Positions 8,083-16,569 of a stretch of 64,000 nucleotides of DNA are shown here, in pieces. Origin of the DNA: Clostridium sp. (GTDB lineage: Bacteria > Bacillota > Clostridia > Clostridiales > Clostridiaceae). The position numbers were made by a program, and so were the translations under genes. Under the pieces are notes generated by a model. The model worked only from the letters and a program-made list of their open reading frames with translations. It was not told the origin of the DNA and searched no databases. Location: the NCBI RefSeq assembly GCF_018372875.1, contig NZ_JAHAIF010000025.1, positions 1 to 64,000 of the forward strand, given 5' to 3'. The first letter of the stretch is position 1; each line of letters starts with the position of its first letter.

Positions 8083-9357
8083 CTAAATTAAATCATCCAC
8101 TCCATTAACTGTAGCTTGTTCATTTTCATTGATAGGAATAATTATGCACTTTTGTCCATCTATTATTTCAGATTTTATTTGAGGTACTTTTTCAGGTTTT
8201 ACTTGAAGTATAACATCATACTCAGGATTATCTTCTTCTAAGTTAACATATTCTTCATCATTATTATCAGCAGCAACTTCTTTCTTAACTTCTTCAAGTC
8301 TAGTTTGAAGAATAGCTACTTGTTTTTCAAGATGCTCTTCCTTTTTTCTTTGTTCATTTGCTTTAAGTACTTTTGCATCAATTAAATTTTCTGCTAAAGG
8401 AAGGTCATCACCAAAGCTTTCAACATAAGATTCTTCAATTTTTGTAGTTGCTTCCTCAGGAACTCCACTTTCTATTAAAAGGTTTTGAATGTCTTTATTG
8501 GTTAGAGTTTTTGGCTCGCTATCTGTATCCTCATATATGGCATTATGTTCTTCAATCATAGCGTTTAGATTATCTTGTACTTCCATAAAAATTTTATCAG
8601 CTTTTTCTTCATCAGCATCAAGTGAATCTTTAATAATTGATTGGAAAGTTTCTTTTTGTATAGTAGCAGTTTGCTTTGAGGAGCAACCTAAAGCATTCTC
8701 CATTAATTCAGGATGTGGATCCTTAGCATTTTTTGTGTAGTACATTATAGAGTTAACATCTGTGCTACGGTCAATGAAAGCAGGGAAAACAAACCCATTA
8801 GTTGGAGGGTTAACAACCCAATCTCTAATACGTGCTTTAATTTTGTGCTCATCCTCATAGTATCTAAGGCCAGGTTCAGAAAGTGAAACTGGACAGATTG
8901 CACAAAGTACATATTCATATACTTCTTCAGATTCATCTAATTTTAAATTATCTTTGGTTTTAGTTATAACATCATAAGCATCGTGGAAAACAAGTATTAA
9001 AAAATTGCCAGTGTAATCATAACTATCTATGATAGAGTTATAAAAATCATCAAGAATAGAGTCATCTTTTAATTTACTATTCTTAAGTTGCAAAAGGGAA
9101 ACTTGTTTTTCATTTATAAGATCTTCATTAAGTGGAAAGTTTAATTCTAAAATGTTATTTCCAATAGTTCCAGATAGAACTTTTCTAGCTATTTCTAAGA
9201 ATTTAAAGTAATCATCTTCTTCTAAATTTAAAAATGTTTCTCTAAATTTTAGAATTACATTTTTTTCTCCATTAACATAACAACCACACATTTTAGTAAA
9301 AGTGCAATAATCCTTCTTTAAACGCTTTTTTAATTCAAGTATATCTTTTTTTCTCAT
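8083..9357 (-). CDS. DUF4317 family protein, function unknown
   Basis: A 424-aa cytoplasmic protein starting MRKKDILELKKRLKKDYCTF, a start I recognise from the DUF4317 family of clostridia; no function is established. It has KMCGCYVNGEKN near residue 22, several acidic stretches, a glutamate/lysine-rich probable coiled coil around 330-370 and an acidic tail. No signal peptide, membrane segment or catalytic motif is evident. It may share a transcript with the small gene upstream at 9426-9839, but a terminator-like hairpin lies between them. Confidence 0.72.
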   Translation of the reverse strand: MRKKDILELKKRLKKDYCTFTKMCGCYVNGEKNVILKFRETFLNLEEDDYFKFLEIARKVLSGTIGNNILELNFPLNEDLINEKQVSLLQLKNSKLKDDSILDDFYNSIIDSYDYTGNFLILVFHDAYDVITKTKDNLKLDESEEVYEYVLCAICPVSLSEPGLRYYEDEHKIKARIRDWVVNPPTNGFVFPAFIDRSTDVNSIMYYTKNAKDPHPELMENALGCSSKQTATIQKETFQSIIKDSLDADEEKADKIFMEVQDNLNAMIEEHNAIYEDTDSEPKTLTNKDIQNLLIESGVPEEATTKIEESYVESFGDDLPLAENLIDAKVLKANEQRKKEEHLEKQVAILQTRLEEVKKEVAADNNDEEYVNLEEDNPEYDVILQVKPEKVPQIKSEIIDGQKCIIIPINENEQATVNGVDDLI

Positions 9358-9401
9358 CTACAAACCCCTCGTTTTACTATTTATATTGATTTTTTGAGTA
9401 A

Positions 9402-9427
9402 AAAAGAGCACCATTAAGTGCTCTTTT
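9402..9427 (-). terminator. Hairpin terminator, overlaps the stop codon of the upstream gene
   Basis: AAAAGAGCAC pairs with GTGCTCTTTT around CATTAA. On the reverse strand it follows the 137-aa gene, taking in its stop codon, and is trailed by TTTTT. It would reduce read-through into the DUF4317 gene. Confidence 0.75.
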
Positions 9428-9839
9428 ACTTATATCTCATTTTGTTAACTTGTTGTCTAGACTTCTTTATTTGAGAATGGTCTATTGGAATTAGATCCTT
9501 TTTAGCTGTTAAGTTAAGTATGTTTTGAATTTGAAGTATGTCAGCATCCTTCTTACCTTTAACTCCCTTAAGTCCCATAATCATAATCTTATGTCCCATG
9601 GATAAAGGAATGAAATCAACCTTTTTAAACCAACGCCATTTTTTGTATCTAGCTTTTATAACTGATTTTCCTACTTCTGGCTTTACAACTAAATCACAAA
9701 CTAATTTATGAATAAAAATAAAGTTTTTTTCTTCAACTTTTACAGATACAACTGTACCACTCGCACTTGCTATTCTATCCCCATATTTTTCAAAATATGA
9801 ATCTTGAAAATACTTATTGAACTTATCTTTAAAACCCAT
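9426..9839 (-). CDS. Conserved-looking small protein, function unknown
   Basis: A 137-aa basic protein I do not recognise. It begins MGFKDKFNKYFQDSYFEKYG and has alternating hydrophobic stretches that suggest a beta-rich core (SGTVVSVKVEEKNFIFIHKL), then a lysine-rich tail. No membrane segment, signal peptide or cysteine pair is present. Start ATG is supported by AAGGAGA on the reverse strand. The terminator-like hairpin at its end suggests a single-gene transcript. The hydrogenase operon starts divergently about 230 bases away; no functional link can be claimed. Confidence 0.7.
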   Translation of the reverse strand: MGFKDKFNKYFQDSYFEKYGDRIASASGTVVSVKVEEKNFIFIHKLVCDLVVKPEVGKSVIKARYKKWRWFKKVDFIPLSMGHKIMIMGLKGVKGKKDADILQIQNILNLTAKKDLIPIDHSQIKKSRQQVNKMRYK

Positions 9840-10069
9840 GACTAATCTCCTTTTATAAATAATTATGAATAATTCCTATAAATATATCTGTATTATACCA
9901 TACATTTATTTTTTGTAAAATAATAAATCAGTAATCGTTTTAACAAAATTCAAAATAACAATTGTATAGTAAATAGAGAATATTTTAAAAATTCACACAA
10001 AAACTTTTAGAAAGGCAAAAAATATGATATTATGAAAATATGTAAAAAATATACAGAGGGGATATGGAA

Positions 10070-10303
10070 ATGTGCTTAGGTTTAGTTATGAAAGTAATAA
10101 GTATAGATGATAAAGAAGCTTTATGTGATTATTTAGGAAATAGAAGAAAGATAAGAATTGATGTAATAAAAGATGTAGTATTAGGAGATTACTTGCTAGT
10201 TCATGCTGGTTTTGCAATAAGCAAGCTAAATAAGGAAGAAGGAGAGGAACGTTTAAATATTTTTAGGGAACTTGAAGAAAAGATTGGAGAAATAAGAAAA
10301 TGA
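10070..10303 (+). CDS. hypC: Hydrogenase maturation chaperone HypC
   Basis: A 77-aa HypC/HupF family protein that, with HypD, carries the Fe(CN)2CO unit and delivers it to the hydrogenase large subunit. It begins MCLG, where the cysteine after Met is the essential iron ligand. I choose ATG 10070 over the in-frame ATG at 10064 because AGAGGGG ends 8 bases before 10070 but only 2 before 10064, and because HypC needs Cys at position 2. The stop overlaps hypD by four bases, indicating translational coupling. It is the first gene of the 11-kb operon. Confidence 0.93.
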   Translation: MCLGLVMKVISIDDKEALCDYLGNRRKIRIDVIKDVVLGDYLLVHAGFAISKLNKEEGEERLNIFRELEEKIGEIRK

Positions 10304-11370
10304 ATAAGAAATTAATTTTGGAACTTAAGGAGGAGCTAGATAAGATAGAAAGCACTACAACATTTATGGAGGTATGTGGAACCCACACTATGGAAATTGG
10401 GAAAATGTCTTTAAGAAATTTCCTGGGAAATAAGGTTAAATTAATTTCTGGTCCAGGATGTCCTGTATGTGTAACTCCAAGTTTGTACATAGATTACATA
10501 TATTCATTAGCTTTGAATAAAAATATATCAATAATAACTTATGGCGATATGTTAAGGGTTCCTGGGACAAGTCCTTTGATATCACTAGAAAAGGCAAGAG
10601 CTTTAGGTGGAGATATAAGATTAGTATATTCATCAGTGGATGCCATAGAAATAGCTAAAGAGGAAAAAAATAAGAATTTTGTGTTTTTAGGTATTGGTTT
10701 TGAAACTACAGTACCATCTACCTGTATCTTATTAGAGGAGATAATAAATAAAGGTATTAGTAATCTATTTATTTTGTCAATGCATAAGAGAGTTGAACCT
10801 GTAATGGAGAAACTTATGGAGGATAAAGAGCTTAAATTAGATGGATTCCTTTGTCCAGGTAATGTTGCAGTTATATTAGGAGAAAGAGATTTTGAATTCA
10901 TTAAAGAATATGGACAATTAGGTGTAATAGCAGGATTTAAAGATGATGAAATTATAGAAGCTATTATAGAGCTTATAAAGAATAAGGGAAGTAAAAAAAT
11001 AATTAATTGTTATAAAAGTTTTGTAAATAGAGAGGGAAATATTGTAGCAAAAGAGTTAATTAACAAATATTTCAAGGAATCACAATCATTATGGAGAGGG
11101 ATTGGAAATATAGATAAAAGTGGATTAGTTTTAAGGGATGAATATAAAGAAAAGGATATACTAAATAAATTTCCTTTAGATGAAGAATTAAAGCTAATTA
11201 CTAGGAGTAAAGAAAAGTATGTATGTAGATGTGGAGAAGTACTAAAGGGAAAAATATTACCTTGTGAATGTAGCTCTTTTAAAAGGGTGTGTACTCCAGC
11301 ATTCCCCATAGGGCCATGTATGGTATCAAGTGAGGGAACTTGCGCAGCATATTACAAGTATGAAGGATAA
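10300..11370 (+). CDS. hypD: Hydrogenase maturation protein HypD
   Basis: A 356-aa scaffold on which the active-site iron acquires CO and CN ligands. Diagnostic features are EVCGTHTMEIGK, SGPGCPVCVTP, HKRVEPVME and FLCPGNVAVILG, which build the active cleft. The C-terminus carries the [4Fe-4S] cysteines: CRCGEVLKGKILPCEC followed by RVCTPAFPIGPCMVSSEG and CAAYYKY. Length is typical. It overlaps hypC by ATGA and is 14 bases from hypE. HypF, needed to make the cyanide donor, is not in this window. Confidence 0.96.
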   Translation: MNKKLILELKEELDKIESTTTFMEVCGTHTMEIGKMSLRNFLGNKVKLISGPGCPVCVTPSLYIDYIYSLALNKNISIITYGDMLRVPGTSPLISLEKARALGGDIRLVYSSVDAIEIAKEEKNKNFVFLGIGFETTVPSTCILLEEIINKGISNLFILSMHKRVEPVMEKLMEDKELKLDGFLCPGNVAVILGERDFEFIKEYGQLGVIAGFKDDEIIEAIIELIKNKGSKKIINCYKSFVNREGNIVAKELINKYFKESQSLWRGIGNIDKSGLVLRDEYKEKDILNKFPLDEELKLITRSKEKYVCRCGEVLKGKILPCECSSFKRVCTPAFPIGPCMVSSEGTCAAYYKYEG

Positions 11371-11384
11371 TAGAGGTGAAATTT

Positions 11385-12386
11385 ATGGAAGATGTAATTA
11401 CTCTTTCTCATGGAAGTGGTGGAGAGCAAAGTGAAAATTTAATAAAGAATGTAATATTACCTAAGGTTGGTAATAGTAAATTGAATATACTAGGGGATGG
11501 TGCAAGCTTGAATTTGGGAGGAGAAATTGCCTTTTCAACAGATAGTTTTGTTATTAATCCCCTTTTTTTCGTGGGTGGAGATATAGGAAAGCTTGCGGTT
11601 TGTGGAACCTGTAATGATTTATTAATGTGTGGAAGCATTCCTAAATATTTAAGTTTGGCATTAATAATTGAAGAGGGATTAAGTATAGAAAATTTAAATA
11701 GGATAATAGAATCTTTAAGTGAAACTGCGAAGATAGCAGGAGTAGAAATAGTAACTGGAGACACTAAGGTAGTTGAGAAGGGACATGGAGATGGAATATT
11801 TATTAATACTTCTGGAATAGGTATTAAAGTGGAAAACTTAAGGTTAGGAAAAGAAAGAATTAAGCCTGGAGATAAGGTGATAGTAACAGGAAATATAGGT
11901 GATCATGGCATATCCATTATGTGTGAAAGAAATAACTTTTTTCAAGGAGCAGTAAAATCAGATTGCGCTTATTTATATCCATTAGCTTCTATAATATTTG
12001 AATATGGTGACAAAATTAAGATTTTAAGAGATCCAACAAGGGGAGGAGTGGCAACGACATTAAATGAATTTGTAGATGGAACTAATTATTCTATTGAAAT
12101 TCAAGAAGAAAGATTACCTTTTAGTGAGGGAGCTTTAGGAGCTAGTGAGATATTAGGTATAGATTTATTATACGCAGCAAATGAGGGGAAGGCTTTAATA
12201 GTTGTAGATGAAAGCATTGCAGAGGAACTTGTAGAAAAGCTAAGAAAGGTGGATTTAGGTAAGGAAGCTTCTATTATAGGAGAGGTTGTCTCTTATGAAA
12301 AGGAAAAGGTATTACTTAAAGGATCTTTAGGAGGGAGGAGAATTTTAAACAAATTGGCTTCAGATTTATTCCCAAGAATATGTTAA
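11385..12386 (+). CDS. hypE: Hydrogenase maturation protein HypE (carbamoyl dehydratase)
   Basis: A 333-aa ATP-dependent enzyme that dehydrates a carbamoyl group on its C-terminal cysteine to thiocyanate, the CN donor. It has the AIRS/PurM fold signature ITLSHGSGGEQS, then ILGDGASL and IVTGDTKV, and ends with the family hallmark PRIC, whose last residue is the modified Cys. ATG 11385 is chosen over GTG 11376 because AGAGGTG then sits 7 bases upstream. It lies between hypD and the NuoC-like subunit. Its partner HypF must be encoded elsewhere. Confidence 0.95.
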   Translation: MEDVITLSHGSGGEQSENLIKNVILPKVGNSKLNILGDGASLNLGGEIAFSTDSFVINPLFFVGGDIGKLAVCGTCNDLLMCGSIPKYLSLALIIEEGLSIENLNRIIESLSETAKIAGVEIVTGDTKVVEKGHGDGIFINTSGIGIKVENLRLGKERIKPGDKVIVTGNIGDHGISIMCERNNFFQGAVKSDCAYLYPLASIIFEYGDKIKILRDPTRGGVATTLNEFVDGTNYSIEIQEERLPFSEGALGASEILGIDLLYAANEGKALIVVDESIAEELVEKLRKVDLGKEASIIGEVVSYEKEKVLLKGSLGGRRILNKLASDLFPRIC

Positions 12387-12402
12387 GAAAGAGGTGAGAA
12401 GA

Positions 12403-12783
12403 ATGCATGACTTTAATGGGATTGAAATTAAAAAAGAAGACCTACTAGATAGTGTTAAATCTATGTATAAGGAAAAACGAAGGTTAGTTATGATTAATGG
12501 TTACATTAATGAAAATAAGGAAAATGTAGTTGCGTATAACTTTGATGTTAATGGCGATATAACAACTTACTTAGTAAAAGGGGAAGAAGTACTTCCATCT
12601 ATAACTCCAATTTATTCAGCTTCAGCAAGGTGGGCAGAAGAGGAAATAGAGGAAATGATGAATATGAAGTTTGAGGGGTTAGATAGGTCTGGTAGATTAT
12701 TTTTACCAGAAGAATTTAAAGATGGTGAAGGACAAATATTAGTTATGCCATTAAGTGAATTAAAGAAATATAAGGATAAATAA
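12403..12783 (+). CDS. NuoC/30-kDa-like hydrogenase subunit (MbhK/EchD type)
   Basis: A 126-aa soluble subunit. The part TPIYSASARWAEEEIEEMMN with GLDRSGRLFLPEEF matches the complex I 30-kDa signature (E-R-E-x-x-D-x-x-G, then H-P-D-x-R-R-x-L-L-P), in the relaxed form seen in Ech and Mbh hydrogenases. Such subunits pack against the large subunit and help bind the ferredoxin arm. ATG 12403 follows AGAGGTGAG at proper spacing; GTG 12394 lies inside that site. The gene is 14 bases before the large-subunit gene, the arrangement of mbhK-mbhL. Confidence 0.8.
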   Translation: MHDFNGIEIKKEDLLDSVKSMYKEKRRLVMINGYINENKENVVAYNFDVNGDITTYLVKGEEVLPSITPIYSASARWAEEEIEEMMNMKFEGLDRSGRLFLPEEFKDGEGQILVMPLSELKKYKDK

Positions 12784-12797
12784 AAGGGGTGAGGTAA

Positions 12798-13880
12798 ATG
12801 AGTTATGTTGTACCTTTAGGACCTTATCATCCAGCACTAGAAGAGCCTGTTCATGTAAAGCTTTTTACTGAGGGGGAAGAAATTAAGGATGCAAAGGTTT
12901 ATATAGGATATAACCATAGAGGAATTGAAAAGTTATGTGAAGAAAGAAATCATATTCAAACAATTACACTTGTTGAAAGAGTTTGTGGTATATGTTCTCA
13001 TTCTCATACTTTAGCTTATTGTTTAGCTGTAGAAAAAATAGCAGGAATGGAAGTTCCTAAAAGAGGAGATTACTTAAGGGTAATTACCTGTGAGCTTGAA
13101 AGACTACATTCTCATTTTTTATGGTTAGGTTTAGCGGCCCATATAATAGGGTTTGATTCATTGTTTATGATGTGTTTTGAAAAGAGAGAGAAGATAATGG
13201 ACATGTTAGAAGCACTATCAGGAAATAGAGTTAACTATGCAATGAATATTATAGGTGGTGCAAGAAGAGATATTAATGAAGAAATTGAAAAGGATTTAAG
13301 AGAGAAGCTTAACATTTTAAAAGAAGATTTTAAAGCTATATTTGATATTTATGCTAACGATAAAACTGTAGCACTAAGAACTAAAGGAGTTGGAGTTTTA
13401 ACAAACGAAGAGGCTTTTATATATGGAGCCTGTGGCCCACACGGAAGAGCATCAGGAATGAAGGATGATGTTAGAAAGGTTGATCCATATTGTTCTTATG
13501 ATGATTTTGATTTTAAAGCTATAGTTCAAGCAGAAGGAGATGTATTCTCAAGAGCTGTTGTTAGATTACTAGAAATAGAAGAGAGTATAAAAATAATTGA
13601 ACAAGCCTTAGATAATATGCCTGATACACCAATTAACTTAGGTATGAAAATGCCAAAGGTTCCAAAGGGAGAGTATTTCTCTAGAATTGAAGCACCTAGA
13701 GGTGAGGTATCATACTATGTTGTTTCTAATGGTGGACAAACTAATGGAAGAGTAAATATACATGTACCAACCTTTAAAAATGCAGCTACTGTACCAGTTA
13801 TGCTTAAGGATAATACTATAGCAGATGCAGGTTTAATAGTTGCAAGTATAGACCCTTGTTTCTCTTGTTTGGATAGATAG
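12798..13880 (+). CDS. mbhL: [NiFe]-hydrogenase large (catalytic) subunit, group 4 Mbh/Ech type
   Basis: A 360-aa catalytic subunit that reduces protons to H2. The N-terminal motif VERVCGICSHSHT supplies two Ni-Fe cysteines (L1) and DPCFSCLDR supplies the other two (L2). It begins PLGPYHPALEEPVHVK, as in complex I 49-kDa relatives. The reading frame stops immediately after the L2 arginine (TAG at 13878-13880), so the C-terminal tail that a dedicated protease removes in most NiFe hydrogenases is absent. The next gene, hypA, starts at the very next base. The small-subunit gene is about 6.4 kb downstream, unlike the usual adjacency. Confidence 0.93.
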   Translation: MSYVVPLGPYHPALEEPVHVKLFTEGEEIKDAKVYIGYNHRGIEKLCEERNHIQTITLVERVCGICSHSHTLAYCLAVEKIAGMEVPKRGDYLRVITCELERLHSHFLWLGLAAHIIGFDSLFMMCFEKREKIMDMLEALSGNRVNYAMNIIGGARRDINEEIEKDLREKLNILKEDFKAIFDIYANDKTVALRTKGVGVLTNEEAFIYGACGPHGRASGMKDDVRKVDPYCSYDDFDFKAIVQAEGDVFSRAVVRLLEIEESIKIIEQALDNMPDTPINLGMKMPKVPKGEYFSRIEAPRGEVSYYVVSNGGQTNGRVNIHVPTFKNAATVPVMLKDNTIADAGLIVASIDPCFSCLDR

Positions 13881-14222
13881 ATGCATGAATTGTCAGTTAC
13901 TGAAGGTATCTTAAAAATATGCAAAGAGGAAGAAAAAAAGAATAATTTTAAAAGTATAAAAGAAATAAGAATAAAGGTTGGAGAATTAACAGGGTTAGTA
14001 CCTAGCTGTATAGATTACTATTTTAATGTAATAAGTAAGGATACAGTAGCAGAAGGTGCAAAGTTAATTGTAGAAAAGCTTCCAATAAAAATAGAGTGTA
14101 GAGAATGCTTATATAAAGGGGAAATATCTAAGGGAAATTATACTTGTCCTAAATGTAATTCTTATAAGATAAAAATAAAGAATGGCAAGGAATTTTATGT
14201 AGACAGTTTGGAGGTTGAGTAA
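13881..14222 (+). CDS. hypA: Hydrogenase nickel-insertion protein HypA
   Basis: A 113-aa nickel metallochaperone. MHELSVTEGIL provides the N-terminal Ni site (Met1, His2, Glu3). A zinc domain with two C-x-x-C pairs (ECRECLYKG and CPKCNS, residues about 73-95) is present. The ATG directly abuts the stop codon of the large-subunit gene, so translation is probably coupled, and hypB begins two bases after its stop. It should dock on the large subunit and HypB to insert nickel. Confidence 0.95.
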   Translation: MHELSVTEGILKICKEEEKKNNFKSIKEIRIKVGELTGLVPSCIDYYFNVISKDTVAEGAKLIVEKLPIKIECRECLYKGEISKGNYTCPKCNSYKIKIKNGKEFYVDSLEVE

Positions 14223-14223
14223 T

Positions 14224-14874
14224 ATGGAGATTAAGGTTGTTAAACAAATTATGGAGTGGAATGAAAATTGTCATAAAGAACTTCAAGATGAATTGAAAGA
14301 AAAGAAGGTATTTATGATTAACATAATGGGTTCTCCAGGAGCAGGAAAAACAACATTTATATTAGGTTTAATAGATGAACTTAAAAAATCAGGAATTAAA
14401 GTAGGGGTTATTGAAGGTGATATTGCAGGTAAAATAGATGCAGAAAAAATGGCTGAAAGAGGCATACCAGTAGTTCAATTAAATACAGATGGAGCTTGTC
14501 ATATAGAAGCTATGTCCATAAAAAACATACTTCCACAATTTGATTTAGACCATTTAGATCTTATCATTATTGAAAATATAGGAAATCTTGTTTGCCCAGC
14601 AGAGTTTGATATAGGGGAAAGCCTTAAGGTAGCTTTACTAAGTATTCCAGAAGGTGACGACAAGGTTGAAAAGTATCCATTAATGTTTACAAGAGCAGAT
14701 GCCTTAGTATTAACAAAGTATGACTTAATAAATTATTTTGAATTTAATAAGGAAAGAGTAGAGAAGAATGCATTAATGAGAAATGATGAGCTTAAGTTAT
14801 TTAAGGTGAATTCTAAGAATGAAGAGGATATAAAGGAATTTAAAAATTGGCTTATTTCTAAAATTGAGGAATAG
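14224..14874 (+). CDS. hypB: Hydrogenase nickel-incorporation GTPase HypB
   Basis: A 216-aa SIMIBI-class GTPase acting with HypA in nickel delivery. P-loop GSPGAGKTTFI, EGDIAGKIDAE and the metal site ACHIEA in the G domain are intact; LTKYDL is the base-recognition motif. It lacks the N-terminal CXXCGC motif and histidine-rich tract of some HypB proteins, so it looks like a minimal form without nickel storage. ATG 14224 is preferred over an in-frame TTG at 14215 that lies inside hypA. It is the last maturation gene before the membrane-arm genes. Confidence 0.94.
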   Translation: MEIKVVKQIMEWNENCHKELQDELKEKKVFMINIMGSPGAGKTTFILGLIDELKKSGIKVGVIEGDIAGKIDAEKMAERGIPVVQLNTDGACHIEAMSIKNILPQFDLDHLDLIIIENIGNLVCPAEFDIGESLKVALLSIPEGDDKVEKYPLMFTRADALVLTKYDLINYFEFNKERVEKNALMRNDELKLFKVNSKNEEDIKEFKNWLISKIEE

Positions 14875-14885
14875 GGGGAAAGGAT

Positions 14886-15416
14886 ATGAGAAATAAAAAG
14901 GGTATTTTTGCAACTTCCCTTTTTGCTTTTGTATTTTGGATTTTATTTGTGTTACAAGATATAAATATATTCAAAATTGATATCCAAGAAGTAATTGTTG
15001 GATTAATAGTATCTGTAATAATTGGGTATTTTACATGTCCACTTTTTATCAAGGAAGATGGAACTTGGCTATTCAAAGAAAATAGATTCTTTAAATTAAT
15101 AGCTTATATACCTTTTTATACAGTAGCCTTAATGAAAGCGAATATTGATGTGGCAAAAAGAGCTTTATATAAAAACGTAAAGATAAATCCAGGTATAGTT
15201 AAAATTCCAACAGAGTTAGTATCAGATTATGGGTTATCAATGCTAGCAAATTCTATAACTTTAACACCTGGAACAATTGTTATGGACATTATAGAAGAGG
15301 ACGGAAAAAATTATTTATATGTTCATTGGATAGACGTTGAAACTGAAGAAGAAGATAAAGCAGGAGAAATAATCAAGGGAGACTTTGAGAATAGAATAAG
15401 GGGGATTTTTAAATAA
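14886..15416 (+). CDS. mnhE: MrpE/MnhE-like membrane subunit (MbhA type)
   Basis: A 176-aa membrane protein of the Na+/H+ antiporter subunit E family. Two N-terminal membrane segments (about residues 7-25 and 33-50) precede the family's conserved cytoplasmic part, with YGLSMLANSITLTPGT and YLYVHWIDV. In Mbh complexes this subunit forms part of the ion-translocating membrane module; its exact task is not known. AGGGGGAAAGG precedes the ATG. It overlaps the next gene by one base, beginning a run of tightly overlapping Mrp-type genes. Confidence 0.88.
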   Translation: MRNKKGIFATSLFAFVFWILFVLQDINIFKIDIQEVIVGLIVSVIIGYFTCPLFIKEDGTWLFKENRFFKLIAYIPFYTVALMKANIDVAKRALYKNVKINPGIVKIPTELVSDYGLSMLANSITLTPGTIVMDIIEEDGKNYLYVHWIDVETEEEDKAGEIIKGDFENRIRGIFK

Positions 15417-15679
15417 TGGATATGGTTAATGATTTAATGATAGTTGCAATAATCCTCTCTCTCTTATCATTAGTACTTTTATATAGAGTATTTAGGGGCC
15501 CTCATATTATAGATAGAGTAGTGGCAGCAGACTGTATAGATATTATCTTAGGTGTTGTATTAATATTATTTGGTTGTATTGAAGAGAGAAGTTTGTTTGT
15601 GGACCTTGGTCTTATAATGACATTACTTGGCTTTATTGGTACTGTGCTTATTTCTAAGTATTTGGAGGGGAAAATATGA
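15416..15679 (+). CDS. mnhF: MrpF/MnhF-like membrane subunit (MbhB type)
   Basis: An 87-aa protein with three predicted membrane helices, typical of subunit F. The conserved RVFRGPHIIDRVVAADC links helices 1 and 2, and LIMTLLGFIGTVLISKYL ends the protein. Its stop and the next start overlap by four bases. It is expected to belong to the Mrp-like membrane module of the hydrogenase. Confidence 0.88.
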   Translation: MDMVNDLMIVAIILSLLSLVLLYRVFRGPHIIDRVVAADCIDIILGVVLILFGCIEERSLFVDLGLIMTLLGFIGTVLISKYLEGKI

Positions 15680-16023
15680 TAGTGGTAAGAATTTTAATAG
15701 ATTTACTATTTGCAGTTGGAATATTCTTTACCATAGCTGGAATCGTAGGAATGATTAGAATGCCAGATACCTATTGTAGACTACAATCATCAACTAATAT
15801 TGCAACTATGGGAGCCTTACCAATTGCTCTTGGATGTGCTATATATGGGTTTGCTATTGGTAATTCTTCTTTAGGAATAAAGGCTTTAGTTATTATGTTC
15901 TTTTTAATTATAACTAACCCAGTGGCATCACATGCTATGACAAGAGCTGCGTATAAAACAAAGGCCAAATTATTTGAGAAGAATAAGTGTGATCACTATG
16001 GGAGGGATGAAGAGGATGAATAG
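15676..16023 (+). CDS. mnhG: MrpG/MnhG-like membrane subunit (MbhC type)
   Basis: A 115-aa, three-helix membrane protein of the subunit G family. The signature GMIRMPDTYCRLQSSTNIAT is present, as is FLIITNPVASHAMTRAAY in the last helix. A short charged tail follows. It overlaps both neighbours (ATGA with mnhF; its stop lies inside the start region of the next gene), consistent with coupled translation and a fixed subunit ratio. Confidence 0.9.
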   Translation: MIVVRILIDLLFAVGIFFTIAGIVGMIRMPDTYCRLQSSTNIATMGALPIALGCAIYGFAIGNSSLGIKALVIMFFLIITNPVASHAMTRAAYKTKAKLFEKNKCDHYGRDEEDE

Positions 16024-16282
16024 TTTTACTATATTAAATACAATTATTATCCTTGGAATGATTATTGCAGCTGCATCCCTTTTATTTATTGAGGATTTAT
16101 TACCATCAATAATAGCTATGTCAATTATGGGAAGTTTTTTAGCATTAGAGTTTTTACTATTAAAGGCGCCAGATGTAGCTTTGGCAGAGGCAGCAGTAGG
16201 AGCAATACTTACTCCAATAATCTTTATAGTTACCTTAAAGAAGGTAAAAGATAAGAAAGATAATAAGGAGGAAGAAAAATGA
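16016..16282 (+). CDS. MbhD-like membrane subunit (DUF4040, MrpA C-terminal type)
   Basis: An 88-aa protein with three membrane helices. LKAPDVALAEAAVGAILTPI is the signature of the MrpA-derived MbhD/DUF4040 segment, whose conserved acidic residues are thought to lie on the ion path. I start it at ATG 16016, overlapping the mnhG stop as ATGAATAG, because GGAGGG lies 10 bases upstream; earlier in-frame ATGs at 15974 and 16007 are poorly placed. It overlaps the following gene by four bases. Confidence 0.8.
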   Translation: MNSFTILNTIIILGMIIAAASLLFIEDLLPSIIAMSIMGSFLALEFLLLKAPDVALAEAAVGAILTPIIFIVTLKKVKDKKDNKEEEK

Positions 16283-16569
16283 AGAAATCAATAGGAATTC
16301 TTTCTCTTTTAGTAATAACAGCTGCATTCATTTTTGTGGGATTTAAGATGGTGAATATGCCCTCCACTTATAATGGAGCAGCAGAAATTATAGTAAATGA
16401 AACTCAAGAGAAAACAGGAGCTATAAACTCTGTTACATCAATAGTATTTGATTTCAGAGGATATGATACTCTTGGAGAATCATTTGTTCTATTTACAGCA
16501 GTTTGTGGAGCCACAGCTGTTCTAAGAAAAAGAAGAGCTAAGGGGGTAGGAAATCATGAAGAAGAATAG
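16279..16569 (+). CDS. MbhE-like membrane subunit
   Basis: A 96-aa protein with an N-terminal membrane helix, a polar loop, and a second hydrophobic stretch (ESFVLFTAVCGATAVLR). The phrase DFRGYDTLGESFVLFTA is the typical MbhE/MrpA-B junction motif. GGAGGAAG precedes the ATG. It overlaps MbhD and MnhB genes. In MrpA this segment is part of one long protein, while Mbh-type complexes encode it separately, as here. Confidence 0.78.
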   Translation: MKKSIGILSLLVITAAFIFVGFKMVNMPSTYNGAAEIIVNETQEKTGAINSVTSIVFDFRGYDTLGESFVLFTAVCGATAVLRKRRAKGVGNHEEE

